The notes under the pieces were generated by a model, which saw only the letters and a program-made list of their open reading frames with translations, was not told the origin of the DNA and searched no databases. Shown one piece after another: positions 1 through 9,989 of a stretch of 64,000 nt of DNA. Made by a program: the position numbers and the translations under genes. Numbering within the stretch: the stretch's first letter is position 1; each line of letters begins with the position of its first letter. Source of the DNA: Takakia lepidozioides. Taxonomy: Eukaryota; Streptophyta; Takakiopsida; Takakiales; Takakiaceae. The stretch is taken from the NCBI GenBank assembly GCA_030704615.1, contig CM060733.1, forward strand, positions 60,140,001-60,204,000, written 5' to 3'.

Positions 1-1230
1 GGGGCTTGACAGCAGGGAGGTGGTAATTGTTCAGGCGGTTGGCTTTCCATCCTTCCGCACTTCATTTTACTAGCATGTCAGTGCTATGATATTTGTATTT
101 GTGTGCCATGATCCAAATGGATGTGCAATGTGTAGGAACAACAAGATGTAAAACTATTTTACATATATGTGTTATGAAGACCTCAAAATTACGTCTCCAA
201 CGGAATTTGTTATACTCCATTCCAACACCGTATGCCTTTACACTGACTTTCCAAAGGATTTGAGGTGAATATAAGGAACAAGGGACGGTGGCCCTGAGAA
301 TAGTTATTGAAGGGAAAAAAATTAAACCCTTACAAGCCCAAAGAGGGTTGCTAGATCGTGAGCAATGCTCATGTGAGCGGTGGCAGACTTAGGGTTTTTT
401 GAAGGTACTGTACCTAGTACCGCGGATGGCACCTATAACCGATGGTCATGGAGCTCCAGGTATCCTGCAAGAACGTTACTTTCTTGTTAGCGATCCCTAC
501 AAATTGAACATATGTACGATATGCCGGCTGCCAGCCAGCATGAATACAACACAGAAAGTCTCGTTTTTCCAAAAATGGCAAGCAAATCGTGCAAATTCAA
601 ATCCCCTATGCCAACAAATTGCTTTACCATGAACTCTTAAGCATTAGCATCAGTGTGTACCTGGATACTGTGATATGTGTACAGGTTGTGTTTTGGAGCA
701 GGACCCTTGATTTCCAGTAAGAAGAAATACTGAACTAGTTGGAGATGATGATGCAGACTCCAGACAATAAAATATAGACAGTTCATGGCAGCTCTCATAT
801 GTCGAAGTCTGCATCACATGATCACTTCCTCAAGACAAGATAGAACTAAAATTGTTGTAAGGGAAAAGGAACATCCCAAGAACTGTAGTAGTATGGGGCT
901 ATGCTTGAAGAAATATACACCAAACGTAGTACTGGAAGCTAATTCTTGAGAGCTAGAGAATCTTATAAACCCTGCTAGTATTGTTAAAAACTTGACTCTC
1001 CGAAGTCCAGATATTATGCTCAACATTGCCCATAAAATGTGGAAAGTGCTTAGTTAGGCCACTTTTATTCCCTTACTTTAACAATCTTGCAGGAGTCTAT
1101 CAATGGAAGACTGGTTTGTCTACAAACTATTCAGGAAGGTGCATGTCAATCAGAGAGCACAACTGCCACCAATGAAATCACACATGTCATTTTAAGTGTC
1201 AGGAGTTCTTTACTTTAAAATAAAATAAAC
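1..1230. other. No gene recognised
   Basis: I see no convincing coding region, RNA gene or repeat in this stretch. The short open frames at 399-632 and 814-1026 have no recognisable motif and no coding-like context. Confidence 0.5.
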
Positions 1231-1572
1231 ATCCCCCCTGGTTGGTTGGAAAATGGGTGTGTGGCGCTGCACACCCTTTCTGCCCATTGAAAAATATTTT
1301 CTGCCCATTGAAAAAGGGTGTGTTTCTCAATGGGCAGAAAGGGACGCCGCACACCCTTTTCCCAACCAACCAGGGGGAAAAAAAAACCAAACAAAAAAAC
1401 TTTCTTTTTAAAGCCCATTGAAAAAGGGTGTGAAAAAGGTGTTTTTCAACTGGCAAAAAGGGTGTGTGGTGCCGCACACCCTTTTTCCAACCAACGAAGG
1501 GGAAAAAAAAAAAAAAAAAAAAATGTTTTTTCCCCTTGGTTGGTTGGGAAAATGGTGTGCGGCGCCGCACTG
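1231..1572. repeat. Fold-back repeat cluster with GC palindromes
   Basis: Two adjacent inverted repeats. In the first, an arm at about 1234-1310 reads CCCCTGGTTGGTTGG followed by GGGTGTGTGGCG; its reverse complement lies at about 1315-1376 and ends in CCAACCAACCAGGGG. In the second, 1474-1502 (GTGCCGCACACC, then CCAACCAACG) pairs with 1531-1570 (CCTTGGTTGGTTGG, then GTGTGCGGCGCCGCAC). The loop of the second holds a run of 21 A at 1503-1523. Related GTGTGCGGC units recur at 3225-3615. Open frames here on both strands are by-products of the symmetry. This could be a fold-back transposon or the ends of a small DNA element; I cannot name the family. Confidence 0.75.
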
Positions 1573-2121
1573 GAACCTTCCATATAGAATGCAGTGGATT
1601 GACAGCAAAATAAGGACAAAAAGGGGGAGGAAGATGTAGGTTTCGACTTGGATTTCGCATCGGGCCTATAGCTTAATGATGGTGATTGGTTATAATTGCG
1701 AATGGAAAGAGATATAGACTTGGCAGCAGATCTTTAAAATATTCGATTATAATTTACCTGCTGACACCAGATAACCTTTGTCCATATTATCAAACTCTCC
1801 CTTCGAATTTGCATCATCGATGCTTCCATACATGTCCATGAAGGTAGTGTTCCGAATTCCTTCAAGTAGATGCAGTTCTGGCCTGTGATATGATCACCAT
1901 GCTATCCTGCAATCATCGCATTTGAAGACACTAGACGTCGTTCAGCCATACTGTCGCACACTCCCTCTCTGCAAACTCCACCTATCATCTGCAGACTCTC
2001 ACTTTACAAACTCAATGAAGAATGCGACTTAGTGCTCTATGATAACTACAAAATGCTTGAGCTATATCAAACTAATAGGAAACTAACACATTCATGTATA
2101 TGCCTTCAAGATGACACATGT
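1573..2121. other. No gene recognised
   Basis: AT-rich spacer between the fold-back cluster and the CACTA element. No coding or structured feature was seen. Confidence 0.5.
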
Positions 2122-3068
2122 CACTACAACAGATCGCGGTATTTATGACTGTATATATGACTATTCTGCAGTCATAAACGGTACATATGACTTCTATGAC
2201 TGTAAGTCGTGCAAACCAAGTCAATATAATGAGTACAGGATGGTACGGTCCGGATGACTACAGTCATATGAACCAAGTGATATCTCTCACTGTAGTCATA
2301 TATACCATACTGCAGCCGCCGCTACCGCGCTACGTGGCAAGGCGCAATTGATTTAAAAAATTAAATTAAATTAATAAAATTGAAAAAATAAAAACATATG
2401 TCAAACTTCACGTCGCACCGCATTGTGCCACGTGGCATAATGCATTTTATAATAATGAAAAAACCACGTGGCAGTCCATCTAGGGTACCACGTGCTATCC
2501 CTAGCTCGCCTATTAACCCTAGGGCCATCTTATCCATTTGATTGTACTTAGAGGAATTTGAATATGCAACCTCTTTACTATAAGAATTATAGTTCACTAC
2601 CTGCTAACCAATACACCCATTAGTCATTGATGAGATCATATGATGTTTTAATTGTATTATACATACCAAATTACAAAATCCCCAGTAGTCATCATGACTA
2701 TGTAACCTCATCCATGTACACTGTAGTCATGGAAATGACTATGCTATAAGCTATAAGCTATAAACAATTTTTTTTTAAATTAAACCTTTTGGTTACCAAG
2801 CTTGCACTAGAAGTCATTCCGGCGACTATTTGGTGGCAAGCTCGCGCTGGTCAACCATCGTTGACCACCCTTCCCTCTAGTGCGGAGCCATACAGTCATG
2901 ACGACGTCTACCAAAGTAGTCGCCCAGAGGACTACGTAGTCACGTAGTCATTTCAACGACTACGTGAAGTCTCATTTGGTCCAAAAATACAGGGAAGTCA
3001 TGGTCAAAGTCAGGAAAACCATAACTACCGCGCCTCGGCAGTCAGATATACCGCGATATGTTGTAGTG
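2122..3068. mobile_element. Non-autonomous CACTA (En/Spm) transposon, 947 bp
   Basis: The left end begins CACTACAACAGATCGCGG and the right end finishes CCGCGATATGTTGTAGTG. The terminal inverted repeat is 21 bp with one mismatch. A 3-bp target duplication TGT flanks both ends (2119-2121 and 3069-3071), which is diagnostic for CACTA elements. The interior carries many subterminal TATGACT / AGTCATA motifs in both orientations, the usual transposase-binding arrangement of this superfamily. There is no transposase ORF, so movement would need a helper. The element at 6062 shares the terminus and the following sequence, so both belong to one family. Confidence 0.92.
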
Positions 3069-3219
3069 TGTAGTAATAGAGTCATAAAAATACCTCCACA
3101 ACATGACATGACATGTCAACTTATGACTATCTGACTGTAGATTGTTTCATAACTCTATATATGTTACACGTCCTCATCAAGCTCATGAAGAAGGTTCCAT
3201 GGAGTGTTGAAGGGGTAGA

Positions 3220-3625
3220 GAAGAATGCACAAACGGTCTGCAGTGCCGCACACCGTTTAAGCTCCCTCTGAGTGTGTGCTTGGACTGAAAGGGTAAGAAT
3301 GGAGGCTGTTGTTTGGGGTTCACAACAATATAGGAAAGTGGTGTGCGGCATCACACACCATCTCTGTAGTCCGGATACTGACCCGTCCGTCGAAACATTG
3401 CAGGGGAAGATGCAGAGAATGGTTGTCGAGAACCCACATGTAGAGACAGATGAGGTCCAAACGGAGGACATGGAGGAAGATGTGGAGGATGCATAATACG
3501 AAAGCAAGGCCGCGCAGGTGATTGGGGCTGTTGTTTGGGGTTCACAACAATGTAGGAAAGTGGTGTGGCCCTGATTGGTTGGAAAAACGGTGTGCGGCGC
3601 CGCATACCATCCTGCCTGACCCCAT
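3220..3625. repeat. Duplicated segment with GTGTGCGGC palindromes
   Basis: A segment containing GGCTGTTGTTTGGGGTTCAC occurs at about 3304 and again at about 3527. Each copy is followed by AGGAAAGTGGTGTG and a CG-rich palindrome (GTGTGCGGCATCACACACC, GTGTGCGGCGCCGCATACC). TTGGTTGGAAAA precedes the second palindrome as in the 1231-1572 cluster. These are probably parts of the same fold-back family, separated by the CACTA insertion. Confidence 0.6.
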
Positions 3626-3637
3626 TTCCAGATGCTT

Positions 3638-3904
3638 CGAAGCACACCATTTCTGCTATGTATTCAATCCATTTCAAGTACCCTCCATGTTTTCTATTGT
3701 TGTATGAAGAAATCTCTAAAAGAGCCTTTTGGGTGGGGCAGAAACGGCGTGGTTCAAAGCACACCAGTTTTGCTATGTATGTAATCACTTTCAATTACCT
3801 TCCATGCTTTCTGTTGCTGTCTGAAGAGACCTCAAAAAGAGTATTTTGGATGGGGCAGAAACGGTGTGCTTTGAAGCACACCTTTTCTGCTATATTTTGA
3901 ATGT
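3638..3904. repeat. 117-bp tandem repeat, about 2.3 copies
   Basis: The unit beginning (C/T)(G/A)AAGCACACC starts at 3638, 3755 and 3872, an exact 117-bp period. Each full copy contains TTTGCTATGTAT-like and GGGGCAGAAACGG(C/T)GTG motifs. Divergence between copies is moderate. The array ends where the LTR at 3906 begins. Confidence 0.8.
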
Positions 3905-3905
3905 C

Positions 3906-4550
3906 TGTCACGGACATAGCCCAGATGCATTTACCAGGAGTAAATACCAAAAATTGCCAAGTTACAATGTTACCAAAAGTCACCATAATTTATCATAATT
4001 TATCATATTCTACCATGATTTACCATTAGTTACCATTAGTTACCAAGTTGCCGGGAGTTTATCAAATTACTGAGAGTAACTTGGGAAACTGCTCAGGAAA
4101 CTTCATTTGGAGGAAACTTCTTCATCAAGATACCTCCTTTGTTTAATGAAACTTCTCCATCAAGAAACCTCCAATGACAAAGCTTCCTAGGGAACTTCCT
4201 AATAGCTAGTATATATAGGATGCGAGACTGGACACTCTTCAGTCTTGCCAACACAAATTCAAGCTACTCTTGTTTCCAGTCCCAGTACTCCAGTTCAGCT
4301 TCCAGTACTCTAGCCCAGTTTCCAGTAACTGACACTCTAGTCCAGTTTCCAGTTTCTGACACTCTAGTCCAGTTTCCAGCATTCCAGTATTCAAGTCGAG
4401 TTCCAGTATCTTGTACTCTTGCCCATTGTTATAACGATTATCTTTATTCTTGTTTACCCATCATGCATTCGACCACGCCGACCTTGACTTCTTGTCTAGT
4501 CTTGTACATCTAGTCTGATCTCTTGTTTGTGTTCATTCTCGTCCTTGACA
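3906..4550 (+). repeat. 5' LTR of the outer chromovirus
   Basis: Starts TGTCACGGAC and ends TTGACA. It aligns without gaps to the start of the LTR at 25497 over the first 33 bases and shares ACCAGGAGTAAATACCA, the TTACCA-rich block and the TCCAGT-rich block. It has one extra copy of a CTCTAGTCCAGTTTCCAG unit compared with the 3' LTR. A TATATATAGG stretch at about 4210 is a plausible TATA region. TGGCGAGACTAAAG just downstream is the likely primer-binding position. Confidence 0.88.
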
Positions 4551-4588
4551 GTTTGGCGAGACTAAAGTTTGTCCCATAGTTAGTTAAA

Positions 4589-6061
4589 ATGGAAGGCACA
4601 TTTGCGGAAATGGTCGTCACTTTGTAGAGTCTTCAGCTCCAGATGCAAGAACTTCGTACATCTACCGCCCAATTACAAGCTGATCAGTCTCAAGATCTTG
4701 ACAATGCTCTCCACAATTTGCAACAACAAATTTCAGAGTTAAAGGAGTCGAACAATGGATCTTCAACCATACGAGTCCATACTGCAACAGCCCCTACTAC
4801 AACGGTTCATCTTCAACAGATTACGAGAGAACCAAAGATCAGCATGCCCGAGAAATTTGGTGGGACGAGATCAAGATTTCGCGGTTTTGTTTAACAAGTA
4901 CGATTGTTCCTACGACTACATCCACAACGCTACCCCGATGAAGGTATTCAAGTGGGATTCGTGGGCACCCTCCTATCAAGCACTGCCTTATCTTGGTTTG
5001 CACCGCTATTTGAAAAAAATTCACATTTATTATACAATTTTGAAGCGTTCATGTCCGAGTTCACTGCAACGTTCGGAAAGAATGATTGCGACCTTGATTG
5101 GAATGAGAAGAGCCTCATTAGTCAGTTTCAATGTGGCTAAAAGATGATGTAAAAGATTTGTTGTTGATAATGCTAAATGTGAGTACACTGAGCGAATTCA
5201 TCACCCAAGTCATTGCATGCGATAATCGTTTGTTTGAAAGACGTGAAGAGAAGCGATCTGGATGGTCGATGACGTATCATGTCGCTGCTACTACGGCACC
5301 AAACATAACGATCCATCAGACATCCGGTAGTGATCATATGTAGATTAATGTTATCCGATTTAAGCCATTCATACCACAAGAAAATCAAAGACGGCGCTCG
5401 AATGGATTATGCCTCTATTGCGGAGAAGAAGATCACATAGCATTAAACTGCCCCAACAAGAAAAGATTCAAAGCTCAGGGCGTAACTCAAGTGCTCGATA
5501 CGAGGAGGTCAGAAAACGAAGATGTTCAATCACATTAGGGACCATGCGGCTGGACACCACAAATTCCTCACCCAAAAAATGTCTTTTTCTACCTCCAGAC
5601 TCTGCACTTTGCTTCACAGTTCCAGTAAAAATCAGAGTGCAAAATCGAGATATCTCTGTAGAAGCACTTTTGGACTCAGGGGCTTCAGCATGTTTTATTG
5701 ACAAAAACTTTGTTAAGCAACACAATTTAATGCTCGTAAAGAAGAAACTCTCATCTCTCGTTGAAGTCACCGATGGACGACCGTTAGCATCAGAAAATGT
5801 TGACCATGAAACTCGACCACTTGAAGTGAAGCTTAAAGATCAAGCATCGCATATTGTTTTCAACGTCATCCAGTCTCCAACGAATCATGTGATCCTTGGA
5901 CTTCCCTGGTTCGTACTTCACAATCCTGACATCGACTGGCGATCGCGAAAAATTTCTACAAGACAGAAATGTAGAAATATCAAAGGTATTCAACCCCTGT
6001 TCCTTGCAGCTAGAGCTTTCATGAGAGCTACCAAAAATGATGTGGCATTTGTACTTTATGC
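4589..6061 (+). pseudogene. gag-protease of the outer chromovirus, broken
   Basis: The frame starts at ATG 4589 and meets a TAG at codon 12, then continues through the matrix/capsid region (PEKFGGTRSRFRGFV, an in-frame TAA, then LFLRLHPQRYPDE and ALSWFAPLFEKNS), typical of a Ty3/gypsy Gag. A frameshift near 5135 leads to DDVKDLLLIMLNVSTLSEF. A CCHC zinc knuckle (CLYCGEEDHIALNC, C-x2-C-x4-H-x4-C) is at 5410-5451, and a retropepsin with catalytic LLDSGASACFID lies in another frame at about 5665-5700. The known roles are particle assembly, RNA packaging and polyprotein cleavage. With at least two stops and two frameshifts it cannot make the polyprotein. The pol part is cut off by the CACTA end at 6062. 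Confidence 0.85.
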
Positions 6062-6282
6062 TACTACAACAGATGAACGTTTTTATGACTTCATATATAA
6101 CTATTTTTTCAGTCTTGTATGCGTTCATGACTACATCACTCTGTAGTGAAAAAAACGGCGTGATAGCGACTAGTCTTTAGGACTGCGTTTTACAAGTCAT
6201 AGTCGTGACTGCGTGCGTGGCACCTGGAGTCATGCAGAAGAGACTGATGTAGTCACAGCTATATGACTTACTTATGACTGAC

Positions 6283-6582
6283 TATATGACTACACTGTCT
6301 ACTGAGCGTTGCCTACATGAAGAGGCTTTAGAGGAACACGTGCACCACTGCGTAAGCGACACGTCACGCATCCGTGAGGGGGTCATATGACTATATGTCT
6401 GCAGTGTGACGCCTACATGGAGAGGCGCCGGATAGACATGTGCGCCGCTACGGATTTGACACGTCACAACTTCTTGGCGTGATTATATGACTACATGTCT
6501 GCACAGTGATGCCTACATGGAGAGTTGTTAATAGGACACCTGTTGCACTTCAGATGCGACATGTGGCACTTAGACAGAATAT
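6283..6582. repeat. 100-bp subterminal tandem repeat, 3 copies
   Basis: The units start (T/C)ATATGACTA at 6283, 6383 and 6483. Each contains CCTACATG(G/A)AGAG and a GACACGTCAC or GACATGTGGCAC segment. The period is exactly 100 bp. The position next to a CACTA end and the repeated TATGAC motif fit subterminal transposase-binding repeats. Confidence 0.8.
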
Positions 6583-6589
6583 ATGACGA

Positions 6590-7170
6590 GCATATATGAC
6601 TATTTATCTTTACACGTGGTGAAATATGGATAAAAGAATGTTGTGTCATATAATGCCACGTGTTCTGGTTCGAGCAGGGTTTATGTCACCTGTCATCAAG
6701 AATGTTATTTGAAAATAATTTAATAGTTTATATTCATAATTTTAAATTCTTAAAATTATATTTTATTTTAAAAAATAGGGGGATAGCATCTTGGTAAATT
6801 TTATTAAATGGTATTGTTGTTTGATTTATTAATTTTATATAAAATAAAAATAGATTAATTTATTTAAATTCTTCATGACATGGTGAAATTCCAATAAACA
6901 GAATGGACCCCTCCTGCATACTAGCAACCACAAGGACAATCAAAATAGACAAGTGCAGGGGAATACACGCCCTGTAAATTAAAATCTAGATGAGACCAAT
7001 GTCCCCATGGACATCTCAAAAGCCAGAAGGTCCAAAAATCCATGCCTGAAAAGGCCAAAAGGCCCAGTAAGCAAAAAATAAGCAAGCCCACACATGTGAA
7101 TTATTGTAGTACTAGTTTGTTCTGGGGCTTCTAGAATCAAGGACCCTGTTAAACAGTGCAATACTTCTTA
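6590..7170. other. AT-rich spacer inside the CACTA remnant
   Basis: About 580 bases with no ORF or repeat that I can support. It lies downstream of the stop codon of the minus-strand gene ending at 7177 and is probably its 3' flank plus element sequence. Confidence 0.5.
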
Positions 7171-7176
7171 TCCCTT

Positions 7177-9976
7177 CTAAGGCTCCATAACTTTCAGCAA
7201 CTTTAGACTCCAAAGCGTTGTCCGGCCAACCACCTGCCCCAATTCAGTATGTTTCGTCACACCATTCACATATGGTAGAGGAGTGTTACTCACACTTGCC
7301 TCTTTGATGTACACACAGGCATAGTCAAGGGGCACAGCAGGGTACCCGTAACCCACCACAACACCTTGAAGAGCAACAATCAGCCCTACTCCAACTTTCT
7401 TGTGTTTGGAGTTCACATCCAGCAGCCGAACCGCGTCACCCACTCTGAACTGTGATCCCAACTCCACACAAAAACAACAAGTTGTGAAAACCCATGGCCT
7501 GCACCACTACGACACTCAACATTTAGGAATTAAAGAGAGCCCCGAGGTTGGAAAAAAATGAAACAGACAAGAGGAGGGCCTGGACTTACTCCATTTGCAG
7601 TCTCGAGTGGTTGTGAGACCTCCTTTGGGGGCCTACTTGGCAGGTCGATAGTCTTGCCCCTAGCCTTTATTGGGTTGTCGACAATGCCACATTTCTTTGT
7701 CACAAGTTCGAGTGTCATAGACCAGAAAACAACAGTGTATTAGTGAAGCCTCAAGGAAGAGTGAACAAAAAACAAAACCCAAGCGTGAATCAAACGAGAA
7801 AACCTAGCATGAAGACCTACAAAGACAACCTAGCATTAATGAAGCAACTGAGGAGAAGCATCCAGAAAAGCAATGCAATGAAGGAACCCACAAATGTTCA
7901 AGCCTCACAAGTTTAGCGTCAGAATGTTTAGGGAATGTTTGTACCTTCTCAGTAGGACATGAAGCAGAGTTGTATGGTTGTTGTCTCAAAATAGGCTGAG
8001 ACTCCAAAAAAGCTGGAATACTGGCAACTTTTGATGCCTTCCACAAGAAAGACCACAACATATTTGTTAGATAATCATCACATGGCAAATCTGGTTGCAC
8101 TTTCCATGGCGCTGGGAAGATCCCACTGAATGGAGGATTGTTTGCCGCCTTTTGTGGTGTATCGTCAACAAGAACAGTGTCCTCATGACTCCATTTTGGC
8201 CACTCTGCCCACACTCTAGACAAGTTCTTGTAGAACAACGGTTTTGAATCATACCCCTTACGAGATGGGAGGACTGGATCCTCGTCACAGTGAAGGGCAT
8301 CCCACTGGAAAACAAGGTTAGTGTGGGCTGCAAAAATATAGTCCACTATTGGGAAGAAGTTGCGAGCTTGGCAACAAGACCACACCGCCACCTCAAAGTG
8401 TTCAAAGCACTTTTGCAAAAACTCAGAACGTCGTTGTCTCAAAACTACCATCTTCTTGCCACACATCTTTCCCACAAAACCTTTGGGAAGGGATGCAATG
8501 ACTGTAGCAGAATAAAATGATTCACATAGCAAACCGCTTAAGTCCAGAATTAGCAAATGCTTCCTCGCTGGTCCAGGAAGCAAACTGTCATCTGGCTTCA
8601 CCATGTGAGCGGGAGAAAGTATAGCAACATCCTTGTCTGTTTTGTCACGGTCTGCATCTGCATCTTCCTCCCCATGTAAACTCCCATAGACCAACATACC
8701 AGAATCTGGTGTGCCAGAATCTTCTGTCACCATTGCCCCCTGGACTGCCAGAATCTTCATTTGTCACCATTGCCCCCTGGACTGCTACTTCATTTGTATG
8801 TCGCTTGGGCTGACCTCCCACATCTACCTCACAGCTAGCCTTCCCTGCATCTTGCTACTGCTCGGACAAATTCAAACCATCAGCAGTGAGGGCAATACAT
8901 GAGGGCTTAGAGTGAGCCCCAGTTACCGTCTGAAATTGCTCTTCCAAACATTTTGATACTGTCACACCAGAAGCAGCCGACGTAGATGTCATTGGGCCTG
9001 GGCCAGGTAGAGTAATCCCTAATCGTGCTACAATGGCTTTATGGTAATCAATCATGCTCTGCATCTGCAATTTTAAATCTGACATGTCGCATCTTTGTGA
9101 TTCCACCAGTTTGTCCAAGCCCTCCATCATGCCAACTACAAAGCATATGCCCGACTCTCTTCCTGCCAATCCATGAAAACAAAGTTGAATCAAACCAAAA
9201 ACACCTAGCATGAACAACTGGAAAGAATATACTCATAAGACGTTGTTTGCTGTAGCCTTGTGGCCATTGACCTTGCGCCCAGTTTGAGCGAAACAATGAT
9301 GTCCTCTCTCATGTCACAGACTGGAAACAAGTGAAGGGAAGTTTTCTACCTAAAAACTGGAAAGAAAACCTAACAAGAATCAAGATGAAGCAACCAGGAA
9401 AGTAAACGTGGAAAATTGAATTACCCGCATTTCGCTCCCACCTGACATCCGCGACACTGAACCCTCTTGAATTTCATGTAATGTAGGAAGGCACCCTGAT
9501 AGTGCTTCCTGCAATTTATTTAACCCATGCCACAAACAAACACTCCCACAAGTCGATAACCAATATGAGGGCACACTATATACACATAGTGTTTCAATGA
9601 GGAACGAAATACAGAGTAGTGATGATGCCACTTACCAAGCGTGCCTCCACCATTGCCTTCCCACCACGGCCAGTTTTGGTAGGATTTTGGATTGCACCAT
9701 TTGCTTTCTCATATGGCCCGACACTTTCTGGAACACCTCTATCTGCCAATAACTTACAAGCTTGTTCCATGTGTCGTCAGATACAGTAATGGGTTTCCCC
9801 TTGCCACTCAACCACGCAGTATGTGAATCAAAGCGCTGGCTCTTCATTATGCGACCAATTGTTTCTTTTAGGTGGCGGTCAGTCAATTGCTTTGGCGTAT
9901 ATGAAAATAGCTTAGCCAGGTGATCTCCGATTTTGTGTACAAGTTCATCAGGTTGGTTGTTGATGGGAAGGAACAA
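7177..9976 (-). pseudogene. CACTA transposase-type gene with embedded FCP1-like phosphatase exon
   Basis: Minus-strand spliced gene. Exon-like pieces in gene order are 9976-9636, 9508-9425, about 9325-9236, 9162-8927, about 8857-7945, about 7718-7590 and 7449-7177. Several are bounded by good GT/AG signals, for example CTTG|GTAAGT at 9636. The first piece has the W-x2-L-x2-YW and F-x-K-x-S pattern of plant Ptta/En/Spm transposases (DTWNKLVSYW, EVFQKVSGHMRK). A frameshift then moves it to PTKTGRGGKAMVEARL. The last exon (VGDAVRLLDV to SLKLLKVMEP) resembles the Tnp1/En/Spm-like C-terminal domain. Between them is an FCP1-type domain, described separately. A 37-bp near-duplication at about 8727-8795 shifts the frame before that domain. 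The gene is therefore broken at two points at least. Exon joins are inferred. Confidence 0.6.
7945..8760 (-). CDS. FCP1/SCP-type HAD phosphatase domain exon
   Basis: The translated exon contains KHLLILDLSGLL (HAD motif I), EVAVWSC (motif II with Ser), KPLFYKNLSRVW, and VLVDDTPQKAANNPP (motif IV), in the order and spacing of plant FCP1-homology proteins. Family members dephosphorylate Ser/Thr, the founding case being the RNA polymerase II C-terminal domain. The usual second Asp of DxDGTL is Ser here; many plant relatives also lack it (DLNG), so catalysis is doubtful. The exon ends at a good donor (GAGAAG|GTACAAAC). Its own frame has a TGA immediately upstream of the first Met, caused by a 37-bp duplication. 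Without that duplication the reading frame would join an upstream exon of the transposase-type gene. Confidence 0.7.
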
Positions 9977-9989
9977 TCTAGCTTACGAA

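Larger units (their letters stand above)
6062..9985 (-). mobile_element. CACTA element remnant, one end only
   Basis: The left terminus TACTACAACAGATGAACG matches the CACTACAACAGATCGCGG end of the 947-bp element at 2122. The similarity continues into the subterminal TATGAC-rich region (TTTATGACT, CAGTC). Internally it holds 100-bp tandem repeats, an AT-rich stretch, and minus-strand exons of a CACTA-type transposase gene. The right terminus is missing: near 9985 the sequence changes abruptly into reverse transcriptase coding sequence of another retroelement. The left boundary is firm. The right boundary is only the point where similarity ends. Confidence 0.7.

Noticed and set aside
1199-1660. 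Several overlapping open frames on both strands
   Set aside because: They lie in the inverted repeats and the A21/T21 tract; mirror-image frames of low complexity are expected there.
5468-5770. Minus-strand frames opposite the gag-protease region
   Set aside because: Shadows of the plus-strand protease coding sequence, which carries the DSGA motif.
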